Part shown: in pieces, positions 7,813-15,514 of the stretch | Numbering within the stretch: the first letter of the stretch is position 1 | Layout: every line of letters starts with the position of its first letter | Source: Corynebacterium sp. ACRPS | GTDB lineage: Bacteria; Actinomycetota; Actinomycetes; Mycobacteriales; Mycobacteriaceae | Length of the DNA: 64,000 nucleotides | Direction: 5' to 3' | Assembly: GCF_022346005.1 (NCBI RefSeq) | Contig: NZ_JAKRMY010000001.1 | Coordinates: 186,001 to 250,000 of the forward strand | The notes under the pieces: model-generated | Told to the model about the DNA's origin: nothing | Databases searched by the model: none | The model's input: only the letters and a program-made list of their open reading frames with translations | Program-made: the position numbers and the translations under genes

Positions 7813-9168
7813 ATGGCCGAAGCCACACAATTGAAATCGCGACACCTCACCATGATGGGCCTTGGCTCCGCGGTGGGTGCCGGTCTCTTCTTGGGCGTCG
7901 GATTGGGAATCCAAATCTCCGGCACCTCGGTGCTCTCTTATGCCGTCGCCGGCGTCCTCATCGCGCTCATCATGTGGATGCTCGGGGAAATAGCCGCGGC
8001 GCGTCCCTCCCTGGGTTCCTTTTCCACCTACGCCGGCCAAGCTTTCGGCCACTGGGCGCGCTTTACGATGGGCTGGATCTACTGGTTCATGCTCATCATG
8101 GTCATGGGTGCCGAGATCACGGGCGCCGCCGCGATCATCGGCAGTTGGTTCGATATCGCCCCGTGGATTCCCGCGCTCATCGCGGTGGCCTTTTTCGCCG
8201 TGGTGAATTTCGCCGCCGTCCGCGGTTTCGGTGAATTCGAGTTCTGGTTCGCCATCATCAAGGTCGCCGTCATCCTCGCCTTCCTCGTCGTCGGCATCCT
8301 CATGGCACTCGGCATCCTGCCCGGCATGGATCTCTCCCGCGCCGGCACCAACTTCACCGATAACTTCCTGCCCAATGGCATGCCGGGCTTCGCCGCGGGG
8401 CTGCTCGCCGTGGCCTTCGCCTTCGGCGGCATCGAGCTGGTCACCATCGCCGCCGCCGAGTCGGAGGACCCCGCCCGCAACGTGGCTACCGCAGTGCGCG
8501 CCATCATCGTGCGCATCATGATCTTCTACATCGGCTCCATCGTGGTCATCACCATGGCCCTGCCATTTAGCCAGATTCAAGATGCCGATGCCGCCGCCGA
8601 TTCGCCGTTTACCTTGGTGCTCGAGGCCGCCAAGATTCCTTTCGCCGCAGGCTTCATGGAGGCCATCATCGCGCTGGCCCTGTTGTCCGCCTTTAACGCC
8701 CAAATTTACGCCACCTCCCGCTTGGTCTTTGACATGGCCAAGGACCACTGCGCGCCCAAGTTCTTCCTCAAGACCAACCACTCCGGCTCCCCCATCAACG
8801 CCGTCATCTTGTCCATGATCTTCGCCTTCGCCTCGGTGGGCCTCCAATTCTGGAACCCGCCGGGACTGCTGGCCTTCCTCTTCAACGCCGTCGGTGGCTG
8901 CCTCTTGGTTGTGTGGGCGTTTATCGTCGCCTCCTTCCTCAAGCTTCACCCGCAGTTGAAAGCAAACGGCGAGCTCACGGATATCCGCGTGCCCGGCTAC
9001 CCCTGGTTGCCGTGGGCGACCGCCGCCGCGCTGGCCGCGCTGACCATCTTCATGCTCTTTGATCCCTCCGCCCGCAACCAAGTCATCGCCGTCATCATCC
9101 TCTTTGCCGCACTCGTCGCCTTGTCCTTTGTGGTTCCCGCGGGCAAGCGCGAACAAGTACGACAGTAA
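7813..9168 (+). CDS. AAT-type amino acid permease (APC superfamily)
   Basis: A 451-residue protein with about 12 transmembrane helices. It opens [24 protein letters not shown], the substrate-binding G-S/A-x-x-G-x-G-L-F signature in helix 1 of amino acid transporters. The conserved SESEDPxxxVxxAVR segment appears after helix 6 ([18 protein letters not shown]). The ATG follows an AAGGTGG ribosome-binding site. It is divergent from dapE and 17 bases upstream of dapD. It is a clear paralogue of the permease at 10205, sharing long stretches such as [13 protein letters not shown]. Likely uptake of an amino acid; substrate not predictable. Confidence 0.88.
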   Translation: MAEATQLKSRHLTMMGLGSAVGAGLFLGVGLGIQISGTSVLSYAVAGVLIALIMWMLGEIAAARPSLGSFSTYAGQAFGHWARFTMGWIYWFMLIMVMGAEITGAAAIIGSWFDIAPWIPALIAVAFFAVVNFAAVRGFGEFEFWFAIIKVAVILAFLVVGILMALGILPGMDLSRAGTNFTDNFLPNGMPGFAAGLLAVAFAFGGIELVTIAAAESEDPARNVATAVRAIIVRIMIFYIGSIVVITMALPFSQIQDADAAADSPFTLVLEAAKIPFAAGFMEAIIALALLSAFNAQIYATSRLVFDMAKDHCAPKFFLKTNHSGSPINAVILSMIFAFASVGLQFWNPPGLLAFLFNAVGGCLLVVWAFIVASFLKLHPQLKANGELTDIRVPGYPWLPWATAAALAALTIFMLFDPSARNQVIAVIILFAALVALSFVVPAGKREQVRQ

Positions 9169-9185
9169 TTGCTAAGCTAGCCACC

Positions 9186-10157
9186 ATGACTTCTGCATCC
9201 GCACGTGGCCTGGCAACCATTACCCACGACGGCACCGTCTTGGACGTTTGGTTCCCAGCAGTTCATACCGATAAGCAAGTAGAGACCACCGGCACGACGC
9301 GTTTGGAGGAGACTCCGCAGCAGTTCTCCGCCCTCGTCGGCCCCGATGAGGAGCGCGGCGTGGCCCGCGTGGCGGTGGAAACCTCCATCGCTGACCTCGA
9401 CGAGGCCCCGACCGATACCTACGACGCCTACCTGCGCCTCCACCTGCTCTCCCACCGTGAGGTAAAGCCGCACGGCCTCAACATGGACGGCATCTTCCGC
9501 CACCTCAATAACGTGGTGTGGACCAACTACGGCCCCTGCGCCGTGTCCGATTTCCAGATGGTGCGCGGCCGCCTCGCCTCCCGCGGCCCCGTCGTGGTCT
9601 ACTCCGTGGATAAGTTCCCCCGCATGGTGGACTACGTTGTCCCCTCCGGTGTGCGCATCGGTGACGCCGACCGCGTCCGCTTAGGCGCCCACCTCGCAGA
9701 GGGCACCACGGTCATGCACGAGGGCTTCGTCAACTTCAACGCCGGTACCCTGGGCGCTTCCATGGTGGAAGGTCGCATTTCCGCGGGCGTCGTCGTGGGC
9801 GATGGCTCCGATATCGGCGGCGGCGCCTCCATCATGGGCACCCTGTCCGGCGGCGGCAAGGAAGTGATTTCCATCGGCGAGCGCTGCCTGCTCGGCGCTA
9901 ACTCGGGCATCGGCATTTCGCTTGGCGATGACGCCGTTATCGAAGCCGGCCTCTATGTCACCGCCGGCACCAAGGTCGCCGTCTTTGGCAAGGTGGCTGA
10001 GGCCCTGGGCGTCGGCAATGGCGAGGCCGTCAAGGGCTCCCAGCTCTCTGGTGCCTCCGGCCTGCTGCTGCGCCGCAATTCCGTCTCTGGTGCCGTCGAG
10101 GCCGTGGAGTGGAATGCCGAGGCCGTCGCGCTGAACGAGGACCTCCACAAGAATTAA
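9186..10157 (+). CDS. dapD: Tetrahydrodipicolinate N-succinyltransferase (actinobacterial DapD)
   Basis: The 323-residue protein has an N-terminal alpha/beta domain and a left-handed beta-helix of hexapeptide repeats from about residue 155 ([36 protein letters not shown] region). It contains the actinobacterial DapD hallmark [22 protein letters not shown] in that region. It transfers succinyl from succinyl-CoA to tetrahydrodipicolinate in diaminopimelate synthesis. This family differs in length from the 274-residue proteobacterial DapD. It is flanked on both sides by paralogous permease genes in the same direction. Confidence 0.93.
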   Translation: MTSASARGLATITHDGTVLDVWFPAVHTDKQVETTGTTRLEETPQQFSALVGPDEERGVARVAVETSIADLDEAPTDTYDAYLRLHLLSHREVKPHGLNMDGIFRHLNNVVWTNYGPCAVSDFQMVRGRLASRGPVVVYSVDKFPRMVDYVVPSGVRIGDADRVRLGAHLAEGTTVMHEGFVNFNAGTLGASMVEGRISAGVVVGDGSDIGGGASIMGTLSGGGKEVISIGERCLLGANSGIGISLGDDAVIEAGLYVTAGTKVAVFGKVAEALGVGNGEAVKGSQLSGASGLLLRRNSVSGAVEAVEWNAEAVALNEDLHKN

Positions 10158-10204
10158 CGCCACCCCAATTCCCGTGCCCTGCGGCCGAGAAATACCATGG
10201 AGAA

Positions 10205-11590
10205 GTGTCTGATAACTCTTCTGCCCTTGGTTCTGGCCTGAAGGTCCGCCACCTGACCATGATGGGGCTTGGCTCCACCATTGGCGCCGGTCTCTTCCTT
10301 GGCACGGGCGTCGGCATTTCCGCCGCTGGCCCAGCGGTGATCATCGCCTACGCGATCGCCGGCTTCCTCGCCATCCTCGTGATGCAAATGCTCGGAGAGA
10401 TGGGAACAGTCATCCCCGCCTCCGGCTCCTTTTCCGAATACGCCGAGCACGGCATCGGCCGCTGGGCGGGCTTTACCCAAGGGTGGATCTACTGGTGCGC
10501 CACCGTCGCCGTCCTCGGCGCCGAAATCACCGGCGCCGCGGGCTTCATCGGCTCGTGGTTCGACGTCCCGCCCTGGATCCCCGCCGCCATCTGCGTCGCC
10601 GTCTTCGGCCTCGTCAACCTGCTGCGCGTGCGCACCTTCGGCGAGTTCGAGTACTGGTTCGCGCTCATCAAGGTCGTCGTCATCATCGCCTTCCTCATCA
10701 TCGGCGTCCTCCTCATCTTCGGCCTCCTGCCCGGCCACACCTTCGTGGGCACATCCGTCTTCCTTGCCGATGGCTTCATGCCCAACGGCCTCGGCGGCGT
10801 CGCCGCCGGCTTGCTCGCCGTCGCCTTCGCCTTCGGCGGCATCGAGGTCGTCGCCATCGCCTCCGCCGAATCCGAGGATCCCGAAAAGTCCCTCGTCAAC
10901 GCCGTGCGCTCCACCATCCTGCGCATCTCTGTGTTCTACTTGGGCTCCGTCCTCGTCATCACGTTCCTGCTTCCCTATTCCAGCCTGGACGCCGCCTCCA
11001 CCGCCGCCGAATCGCCCTTTACCATGGTCCTCGACCGCGCCGGCATCCCCGGCGCAGCCGGCATCATGGAGGTCATCATCGTCCTCGCGCTGCTATCCGC
11101 CTTCAACGCGCAAATCTTCGCCTCCTCCCGCATGATGCACTCGCTCGCCTCCCGCGGCGAGGCCCCGCGCATCTTCGCCGCCACCAATACCGAGGGCGTG
11201 CCCACTACCGCCATCGCCTTGTCCGTCGCACTGTCCGCGCTCATGGTCGTCCTCAACTACGCCGATACCGGCTGGTTGCTCACCTTCATGCTCAACGCCG
11301 CCGGCGCCTCCCTGCTCATCGTGTGGGTCTTCATCGCAGTCAGCCAGCTGCGCCTGCGCCGCCAACTCGAGGCCCTGCATCCCCTCCCCATCCGCATGTG
11401 GGCCTTCCCCTACCTCACCTGGTTCGCCCTCGCCCTCTTCGCGGCCATCGCGGTGCTCATGCTTACCGATGCCACCGCCCGCACCCAACTCCTCTCCGCT
11501 GCCGCCATGTTCACGGTGCTCGCCATCGCGGGTGTGCTCAATTCCAAGGTTCGCGGCATCGACCCGACCTCCACGCTCCCGCTGACCTAG
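10205..11590 (+). CDS. Second AAT-type amino acid permease
   Basis: A protein of about 461 residues and roughly 12 membrane helices, paralogous to the gene at 7813. Shared segments are [20 protein letters not shown] at the start, EITGAAxx[30 protein letters not shown] and [16 protein letters not shown]. The GTG at 10205 is chosen by alignment to the paralogue. Its GGAG site is only 2 bases away, so the start is uncertain. The conserved SESEDP segment is intact. The gene follows dapD by 47 bases and ends next to repeat cluster B. Confidence 0.88.
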   Translation: MSDNSSALGSGLKVRHLTMMGLGSTIGAGLFLGTGVGISAAGPAVIIAYAIAGFLAILVMQMLGEMGTVIPASGSFSEYAEHGIGRWAGFTQGWIYWCATVAVLGAEITGAAGFIGSWFDVPPWIPAAICVAVFGLVNLLRVRTFGEFEYWFALIKVVVIIAFLIIGVLLIFGLLPGHTFVGTSVFLADGFMPNGLGGVAAGLLAVAFAFGGIEVVAIASAESEDPEKSLVNAVRSTILRISVFYLGSVLVITFLLPYSSLDAASTAAESPFTMVLDRAGIPGAAGIMEVIIVLALLSAFNAQIFASSRMMHSLASRGEAPRIFAATNTEGVPTTAIALSVALSALMVVLNYADTGWLLTFMLNAAGASLLIVWVFIAVSQLRLRRQLEALHPLPIRMWAFPYLTWFALALFAAIAVLMLTDATARTQLLSAAAMFTVLAIAGVLNSKVRGIDPTSTLPLT

Positions 11591-11694
11591 CGGCCGCTCC
11601 CCGCCTCCGGCCCACCATCACTGCCTCACACCCCGTTACCCCGCCCGCACGCCCTACCGCTGACACCCGTCCCTGCCCTCACGCCCCATTACCC

Positions 11695-11914
11695 CGCCCT
11701 TCGCGCTCACCAGCGCTGGGCGGGGCACTGCGTTTTCACCTCCCGGTGAGCGCGACGGGTGTGGGACCGCCCCTCGCGGTCACGGGGATGAGGAAATGGA
11801 CATCGGAAAGCGTGGGCGTGAGCGCAAAGGGCGGGCTGGGACCACACTCGCCCTTCGCGCTCACCAGGGGACGCTCCAGCGCATCTAAGTGGCCCCCGGT
11901 GAGCGCGAAGGGGA
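11695..11914. repeat. Palindromic repeat cluster B (3 units)
   Basis: Three contiguous units of the same inverted repeat as cluster A, packed at a period of 72-76 bases. Arm pairs are at 11695-11711/11744-11760, 11766-11785/11815-11835 and 11849-11866/11896-11914. The middle unit is the most diverged (left arm CGCCCCTCGCGGTCACGG), and its loop holds GACATCGGAAAGC. The 100 bases before it (11591-11694) are C-rich with degenerate copies. This and the DnaA-box segment fill the 461-bp gap before the next gene. Confidence 0.85.
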
Positions 11915-11937
11915 CGTCGAGGGAGGCATGGAGGGAG

Positions 11938-11998
11938 TTATCCACAGGGCGGCGACGAAAATGGACCGTGGGACCGTGAAATGGGACGGTTATCCACA
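11938..11998 (+). promoter_or_regulatory. Two perfect DnaA-box sequences in direct orientation
   Basis: TTATCCACA occurs at 11938-11946 and again at 11990-11998, 52 bases apart on the same strand. Both lie in the non-coding segment just before the AbiEi/DUF559 gene. The sequence equals the strongest DnaA-box consensus. There is no AT-rich unwinding element or dnaA/dnaN nearby, so this is not an origin. It may bind DnaA for regulation or titration, or be coincidental. Confidence 0.45.
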
Positions 11999-12051
11999 GG
12001 CTGGCGAAAGCCGTATGGACGGGGAGGCGGCTGCTTCTTTAGGTTGAAGCC

Positions 12052-12897
12052 ATGGGGGCATGGACGACTGCGCAGTTGCGCGAGCAGGGGCTGGGCAAGG
12101 ACGCGATTCGCCGGCGGGTGCGCGCGGGCAAGCTGCACCGCGTTCACCGGGGAATTTATACCGACGAGTGGTCGCCGCTGGCGGTGGCGAAGGCGCTAGT
12201 GCATGGGCTGAGCCGCATTCATTTTACGGGGAAGACCGCGCAGGAGATTCACCTTGACCGGCCGCTGACCTTTCCGCTGGAAGCGGAGGGGCCGCGGACG
12301 CTGAGGGGCAAGAATTTCCGTGTCTCGCATTCCCGGCTCAAGGCAACGAGCCTGGTCAAGGGGCTGCCGGTAGTGCAGGTCCTGTGGGCCGCTCGGAAGA
12401 TTGCTAGGGCCTGTAGCCCGCTGCTGGAGGAGTTTTATCGCGGAGAGAAGGGGCCCGGCCGGCTGGAGCGGGACCGCAAGCGAATGGGCCGGACACCGCG
12501 CGCGTTGAAGGAGACGATTCGGATTTCGGCCATCGGCGCGGATAGCCCGCCGGAGCGAAAAGTCAGCCGCGCGCTGCGCGCAGAAGGCATTTTCCCTGTT
12601 CACAACGCCCTGGTGTGTGGGTACCGGTTCGACCTATTGATGGGCAAGCTCATCGTGGAAATCGACGGCTGGACCTACCACAGCCACAGCGTCGCGTTTC
12701 AGGCCGACCGCTCCAAGCAGAACGCCGCAACCGCGCACGGGTACACGGTTTTGCGCTTTACTGCCGATGACGTCACGCACCACCTTGACCAAGTCATTCT
12801 CCTCATCAAAGCCACCCGTGACCTGCTCAAAGGCCGCAAGCCACAGCTGCCTATATCCGCCACCCAGCCATATTGGCGCTGGCATCTGTGCGTCTAA
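12052..12897 (+). CDS. AbiEi-type N-terminal domain fused to DUF559 (Vsr-like nuclease fold)
   Basis: A 281-residue protein. Residues 1-40 (TTAQLREQGLGKDAIRRRVRAGKLHRVHRGIYT) look like the winged-helix DNA-binding start of AbiEi-family antitoxins, including the R-GIY motif. The C-terminal 100 residues (RKVSRALRAEGIFPVHNALV, YRFDLLMGKLIVEIDGWTYH, then KQNAATAHGYTVLRFTADDV) follow the DUF559 pattern of the PD-(D/E)xK or Vsr fold, with D, E-I-D and a downstream K/Q. The ATG follows AGGTTGAAG. No partner AbiEii toxin is next to it. Such fusions are common as orphan genes in actinobacteria; function unproven. Confidence 0.75.
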   Translation: MGAWTTAQLREQGLGKDAIRRRVRAGKLHRVHRGIYTDEWSPLAVAKALVHGLSRIHFTGKTAQEIHLDRPLTFPLEAEGPRTLRGKNFRVSHSRLKATSLVKGLPVVQVLWAARKIARACSPLLEEFYRGEKGPGRLERDRKRMGRTPRALKETIRISAIGADSPPERKVSRALRAEGIFPVHNALVCGYRFDLLMGKLIVEIDGWTYHSHSVAFQADRSKQNAATAHGYTVLRFTADDVTHHLDQVILLIKATRDLLKGRKPQLPISATQPYWRWHLCV

Positions 12898-12906
12898 CCC
12901 TTGCCA

Positions 12907-12930
12907 TAATGTAAAGTTTGCTTTACATTA
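12907..12930 (+). promoter_or_regulatory. Perfect 24-bp palindromic operator for the HTH regulator
   Basis: Two 10-base arms, TAATGTAAAG and CTTTACATTA, are perfect inverted repeats around TTTG. The site lies 33 bases upstream of the start of the small HTH gene, where an autoregulator would bind. A looser half-like sequence, TCATGTAAAC, follows at 12933. Autoregulation is inferred. Confidence 0.7.
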
Positions 12931-12962
12931 GGTCATGTAAACACGACACGAGAGGTGATGTT

Positions 12963-13172
12963 GTGGCCGGACAACCCAACATGGTCCGCAAGTGGCGGCG
13001 CTGGCGCGAATGGTCGCAAGGCGAACTAGCAGAGCGCGTCGGCGTCTCCCGGCAAACTATCGCAAATATCGAACGCGGCAACTACTCCCCGTCCGTGCAC
13101 CTCGCATTGGACATCTGCCACGAACTAAACAAAACAGTCGAAGAAATCTTTGGAGCTGAACAACATGATTAA
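12963..13172 (+). CDS. Xre-family HTH transcriptional regulator
   Basis: A 69-residue protein that is almost entirely one HTH_3 domain: MVRKWRRWREWSQGELAERVGVSRQTIANIERGNYSPSVHLALDICHELNKTVEEIF. The GTG at 12963 has an AGAGG site 7 bases upstream; the ATG at 12978 is an alternative. Compact Xre proteins of this kind are often encoded just before a small membrane protein, as here, where the next start overlaps its stop by 8 bases. The palindrome at 12907 is the likely operator. Confidence 0.88.
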   Translation: MAGQPNMVRKWRRWREWSQGELAERVGVSRQTIANIERGNYSPSVHLALDICHELNKTVEEIFGAEQHD

Positions 13173-13644
13173 CGCCATCGCCAACATATCCCTCAACCAG
13201 ATGGAGCGCGCCTCCACCGACGAGTTCGAACGTGACATCCTCACCAAGGCCTCCGCCATCACCCTCACCCCAATCACCTTCCTCGAGCTCATCGTCGCCG
13301 CCATCCTCGCCTGGTCCCTCCCCGGCCGCCTCAGCCTCCTCGCCCCCTCGCCATCGTCCCTTCCCTCGCCGGCACGTCCCTCAGCGCCGCCTGGATGCGC
13401 AGGCACATCGCCACCCCCACCGTCCACTCCAACTGGACTTTGACCGCCCTCTACCTCATCCCGATGTTCCTCTGCTTCGCCGGCATCGCCTACCACGCCT
13501 TCACGCTTTCCGATGTCCCTGCCGCCCCCCTACCTCATCTGCTCGACCGTAGGCGCCGTCACGGCCGTCCTCATCTCCCCCGCACTCCGACGGAAACAAA
13601 ACCGCCGCGACCAGTCCCGCCTCGACGCCGAGCTCGAGGACTAA
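13165..13644 (+). pseudogene. Small four-helix membrane protein with two compensating frameshifts
   Basis: The frame starts MINAIANISLNQMERASTDEFERDILTKASAITLTPITF and is broken twice. In the C5 run near 13341-13350 one base appears missing: the sequel LAIVPSLAGTSLSAAWMRR is in the preceding frame. In the C6 run at 13525-13530 one base appears extra, and the end YLICSTVGAVTAVLISPAL through LDAELED returns to the first frame. Reassembled, it would be about 159 residues with four membrane helices. Both breaks are in C homopolymers, so either a real pseudogene, phase variation or sequencing error is possible. It was probably a partner of the HTH regulator. Confidence 0.7.
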
Positions 13645-13678
13645 TGCTCACTCCCACCGCTATCACGCACTCCACCAC

Positions 13679-14016
13679 CCGCCCTTCGCGCTCACCGCGG
13701 ACGGCGGGTGGTTTCCGTTTTCTACGCCCCGTGAGCGCGAAGGGGTGCTAGCGTCAGCGGCTCCCGGCCTCCCCACCCTTGCCGCTCACGGGGAGGAGAT
13801 TTCGCCGACGGCAACCGTTGGCGGTGAGCGCGAAGGGCGAGGCCTCCCGTGCCGCTCACCGGGGGCGAGCGCTGCGCACGAAGTCCACCTCCCCGTGAGC
13901 GCGAAGGGAAGGGTGCCTCACACGCACCTGCTTGGCGATGCCCCTCCCTGCCCTTGCCGCTCACCGGCGGGCACAAAAAGACCCCAGCGCCCCACGCTGG
14001 TGAGCGCGAAGGGCGG
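13679..14016. repeat. Palindromic repeat cluster C (4 units)
   Basis: Four units of the same inverted-repeat family occupy the 431-bp gap between two convergent genes. Arm pairs are at 13679-13697/13727-13745, 13773-13795/13821-13840, 13843-13864/13891-13910 and 13948-13967/13997-14016. Three left arms have the variant CCCTTGCCGCTCACCGG or CCCGTGCCGCTCACCGG, while right arms keep GTGAGCGCGAAGGG. A near copy of the other repeated motif, CTTGGCGATGCCC, sits at 13931. No gene was found in the gap. Confidence 0.85.
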
Positions 14017-14075
14017 CTGGGGCGGCTGGGGCTGTGCGGATGGCAGGGCCGTGGCCGGCGGCGAAGGGCGGGTAG

Positions 14076-14636
14076 TTAAACCGGCGCGACCTCGTCGACG
14101 ACGACTGGCTTATTGGGCTTGGAGCGGAACGTCCAGAGCTTGTTGATGATGAAGTTGATAGGCATCGCCACGACGATGGAAATGGCCTGCGCCCAATAGG
14201 ACTTGGTGCGCAATCCGGTGGAGTTATCAAAGACATCGGTGGGCAGGCCCACGGGCGAGTTGGGGTTCATTAGCAGCGTCAGGATGACCTGGCTGACGAT
14301 AAACGCTCCGATTCCCGCCAAAAGGAACGGGAAGAAACCGCGAATCCAGGACACTTTGGACACGGTCCGAAAGGTCCACATGCGGTTGAGCTGGTAGTTC
14401 CAGGTATTGGCCACGAGGAAGGAGATGGTGGCAAAGACGTGGTACCAGCGGATGTGGAATGCAGAACCGAAGAGGTTCATGAAGGGGTCCTCGGCAAAGA
14501 TATCCGCCGCACCAAAGAGTTTCTGCGCGAGAAAATACACGAAGAGGTTAACCGCGGTACCCGAGCCGCCGACAAGACCGAACTTAAGGAATTGCCCAAA
14601 ATTGGACGCAAAGCGCGCAACGCTGAGGTCTGCCAT
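14076..14636 (-). CDS. GtrA-family membrane protein
   Basis: A 186-residue protein with four predicted transmembrane helices and the GtrA signature FGLVGGSGTAVNLFVYFL (near residues 19-36), then ANTWNYQLNRMWTFR and, near the end, INFIINKLWTFRS. GtrA proteins are small membrane proteins associated with cell-surface polysaccharide synthesis and proposed to help flip polyprenyl-linked sugars. An insert between helices 1 and 2 and another before helix 4 make it longer than the minimal 120-residue members. The gene stands between repeat cluster C and the pseudouridine synthase gene. Confidence 0.88.
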   Translation of the reverse strand: MADLSVARFASNFGQFLKFGLVGGSGTAVNLFVYFLAQKLFGAADIFAEDPFMNLFGSAFHIRWYHVFATISFLVANTWNYQLNRMWTFRTVSKVSWIRGFFPFLLAGIGAFIVSQVILTLLMNPNSPVGLPTDVFDNSTGLRTKSYWAQAISIVVAMPINFIINKLWTFRSKPNKPVVVDEVAPV

Positions 14637-14665
14637 GGGCCGCCTTTCTTGCCGGAGGTTAGTAA

Positions 14666-15514
14666 TTACCTGATTGTAGTTCCTAAGCCCCGCGAACTGA
14701 AAAACTGACGCTCCGAATGTGATAAAGGATCTCTAAAAGATATAGTTTCGTGCAGCAAGGAAAGCGGGCGCGAGAAATCGTAGAGGCTGAGCGGACGCGG
14801 CGTGGGATAGGTGTCATCGCCGATGAGCGGGCGCCCAAGATGGTTCAGTAGCACCCGCAGCTGGTGCGTATGCCCCGTCCGCGGCCACATGGTCACCTCC
14901 CGCCCCGCAGCGCGCACATACGTCGAGGTCGGCGTGCCATTATCAGCCACGAGCACCTGCCTGCTGCCCCGCGGCTTGTGCATAGGCAGCCTGATTTCCT
15001 CATCGCAGAAAAGCGGCTGCTTGACGATGCCCCTATACCTCTTCACCGCCCTCCCCTCCAGGAAGATGCGCTGGTAGGGCGCGCGGGTCGCGGGATTGCG
15101 CGAGCAGATGACAAGGCCTGCGGTGAGGCGGTCAAGGCGGTGGAGCGGCACGATTTCGTCTTCGCCGAAGTCCACGCGCAGGCGAGTTTGCAGGGTTTCG
15201 CGCTGCAAACGGCCATTCGTGGTGGTGGGAAGAAAGTGCGGTTTATCGGCAACAATGATGTTTTCATCCGCGTGGACGACGGTGTAGACATAGGGGATCG
15301 GTTCCTCCGGCGGGACGAAGGGGTGATACCACGCGGGAATGGGCCGCGAAAGTACCGTGTCCGCGGGAAGGAGGGTTCCCTCCGGAAAGGGTGAGTCCCC
15401 GGCACGGGCGGCCCAGTACTCGCCTTCTAAAGGAACGCGATCGCGCAAGACCACCTTGCGGGGAGAAATCCCCTCCCGCGCAGGCGGGCGAAACGCGCGA
15501 GGCGAGTTAGGCAC
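14666..15514 (-). CDS. RluA-family RNA pseudouridine synthase
   Basis: A 282-residue protein with the RluA catalytic loop PLHRLDRLTAGLVI (near residue 120), where the Asp is the nucleophile. It also has IIVADKPHFLPTTT before it and GHTHQLRVLLNHLGRPLIGDDTYP after it. The family converts specific uridines in rRNA or tRNA to pseudouridine. No S4 domain is recognised at the N-terminus; instead there is a basic 75-residue extension. The GTG start overlaps the end of dapC by 8 bases. The RNA target cannot be told from sequence. Confidence 0.87.
   Translation of the reverse strand: MPNSPRAFRPPAREGISPRKVVLRDRVPLEGEYWAARAGDSPFPEGTLLPADTVLSRPIPAWYHPFVPPEEPIPYVYTVVHADENIIVADKPHFLPTTTNGRLQRETLQTRLRVDFGEDEIVPLHRLDRLTAGLVICSRNPATRAPYQRIFLEGRAVKRYRGIVKQPLFCDEEIRLPMHKPRGSRQVLVADNGTPTSTYVRAAGREVTMWPRTGHTHQLRVLLNHLGRPLIGDDTYPTPRPLSLYDFSRPLSLLHETISFRDPLSHSERQFFSSRGLGTTIR

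Noticed and set aside
7777..9156. 459-codon open frame antisense to the first permease
   Set aside because: The translation is rich in Gly, Asp, Glu and His without domain features, as expected opposite a hydrophobic high-GC gene. Similar antisense frames lie under dapD, the second permease and other genes.
10483..11979. 498-codon Arg/His-rich frame overlapping the second permease and running into cluster B
   Set aside because: It is the +1 shadow of the permease and continues through repeats. Composition is not protein-like and there is no ribosome-binding site.
11591..12051. Replication origin at the two DnaA boxes
   Set aside because: Only two boxes, no AT-rich unwinding region and no dnaA, dnaN or recF nearby.
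12052..13644. Complete AbiE toxin-antitoxin pair
   Set aside because: No AbiEii nucleotidyltransferase toxin is encoded next to the AbiEi-like domain, and the HTH/membrane pair is a different gene family.
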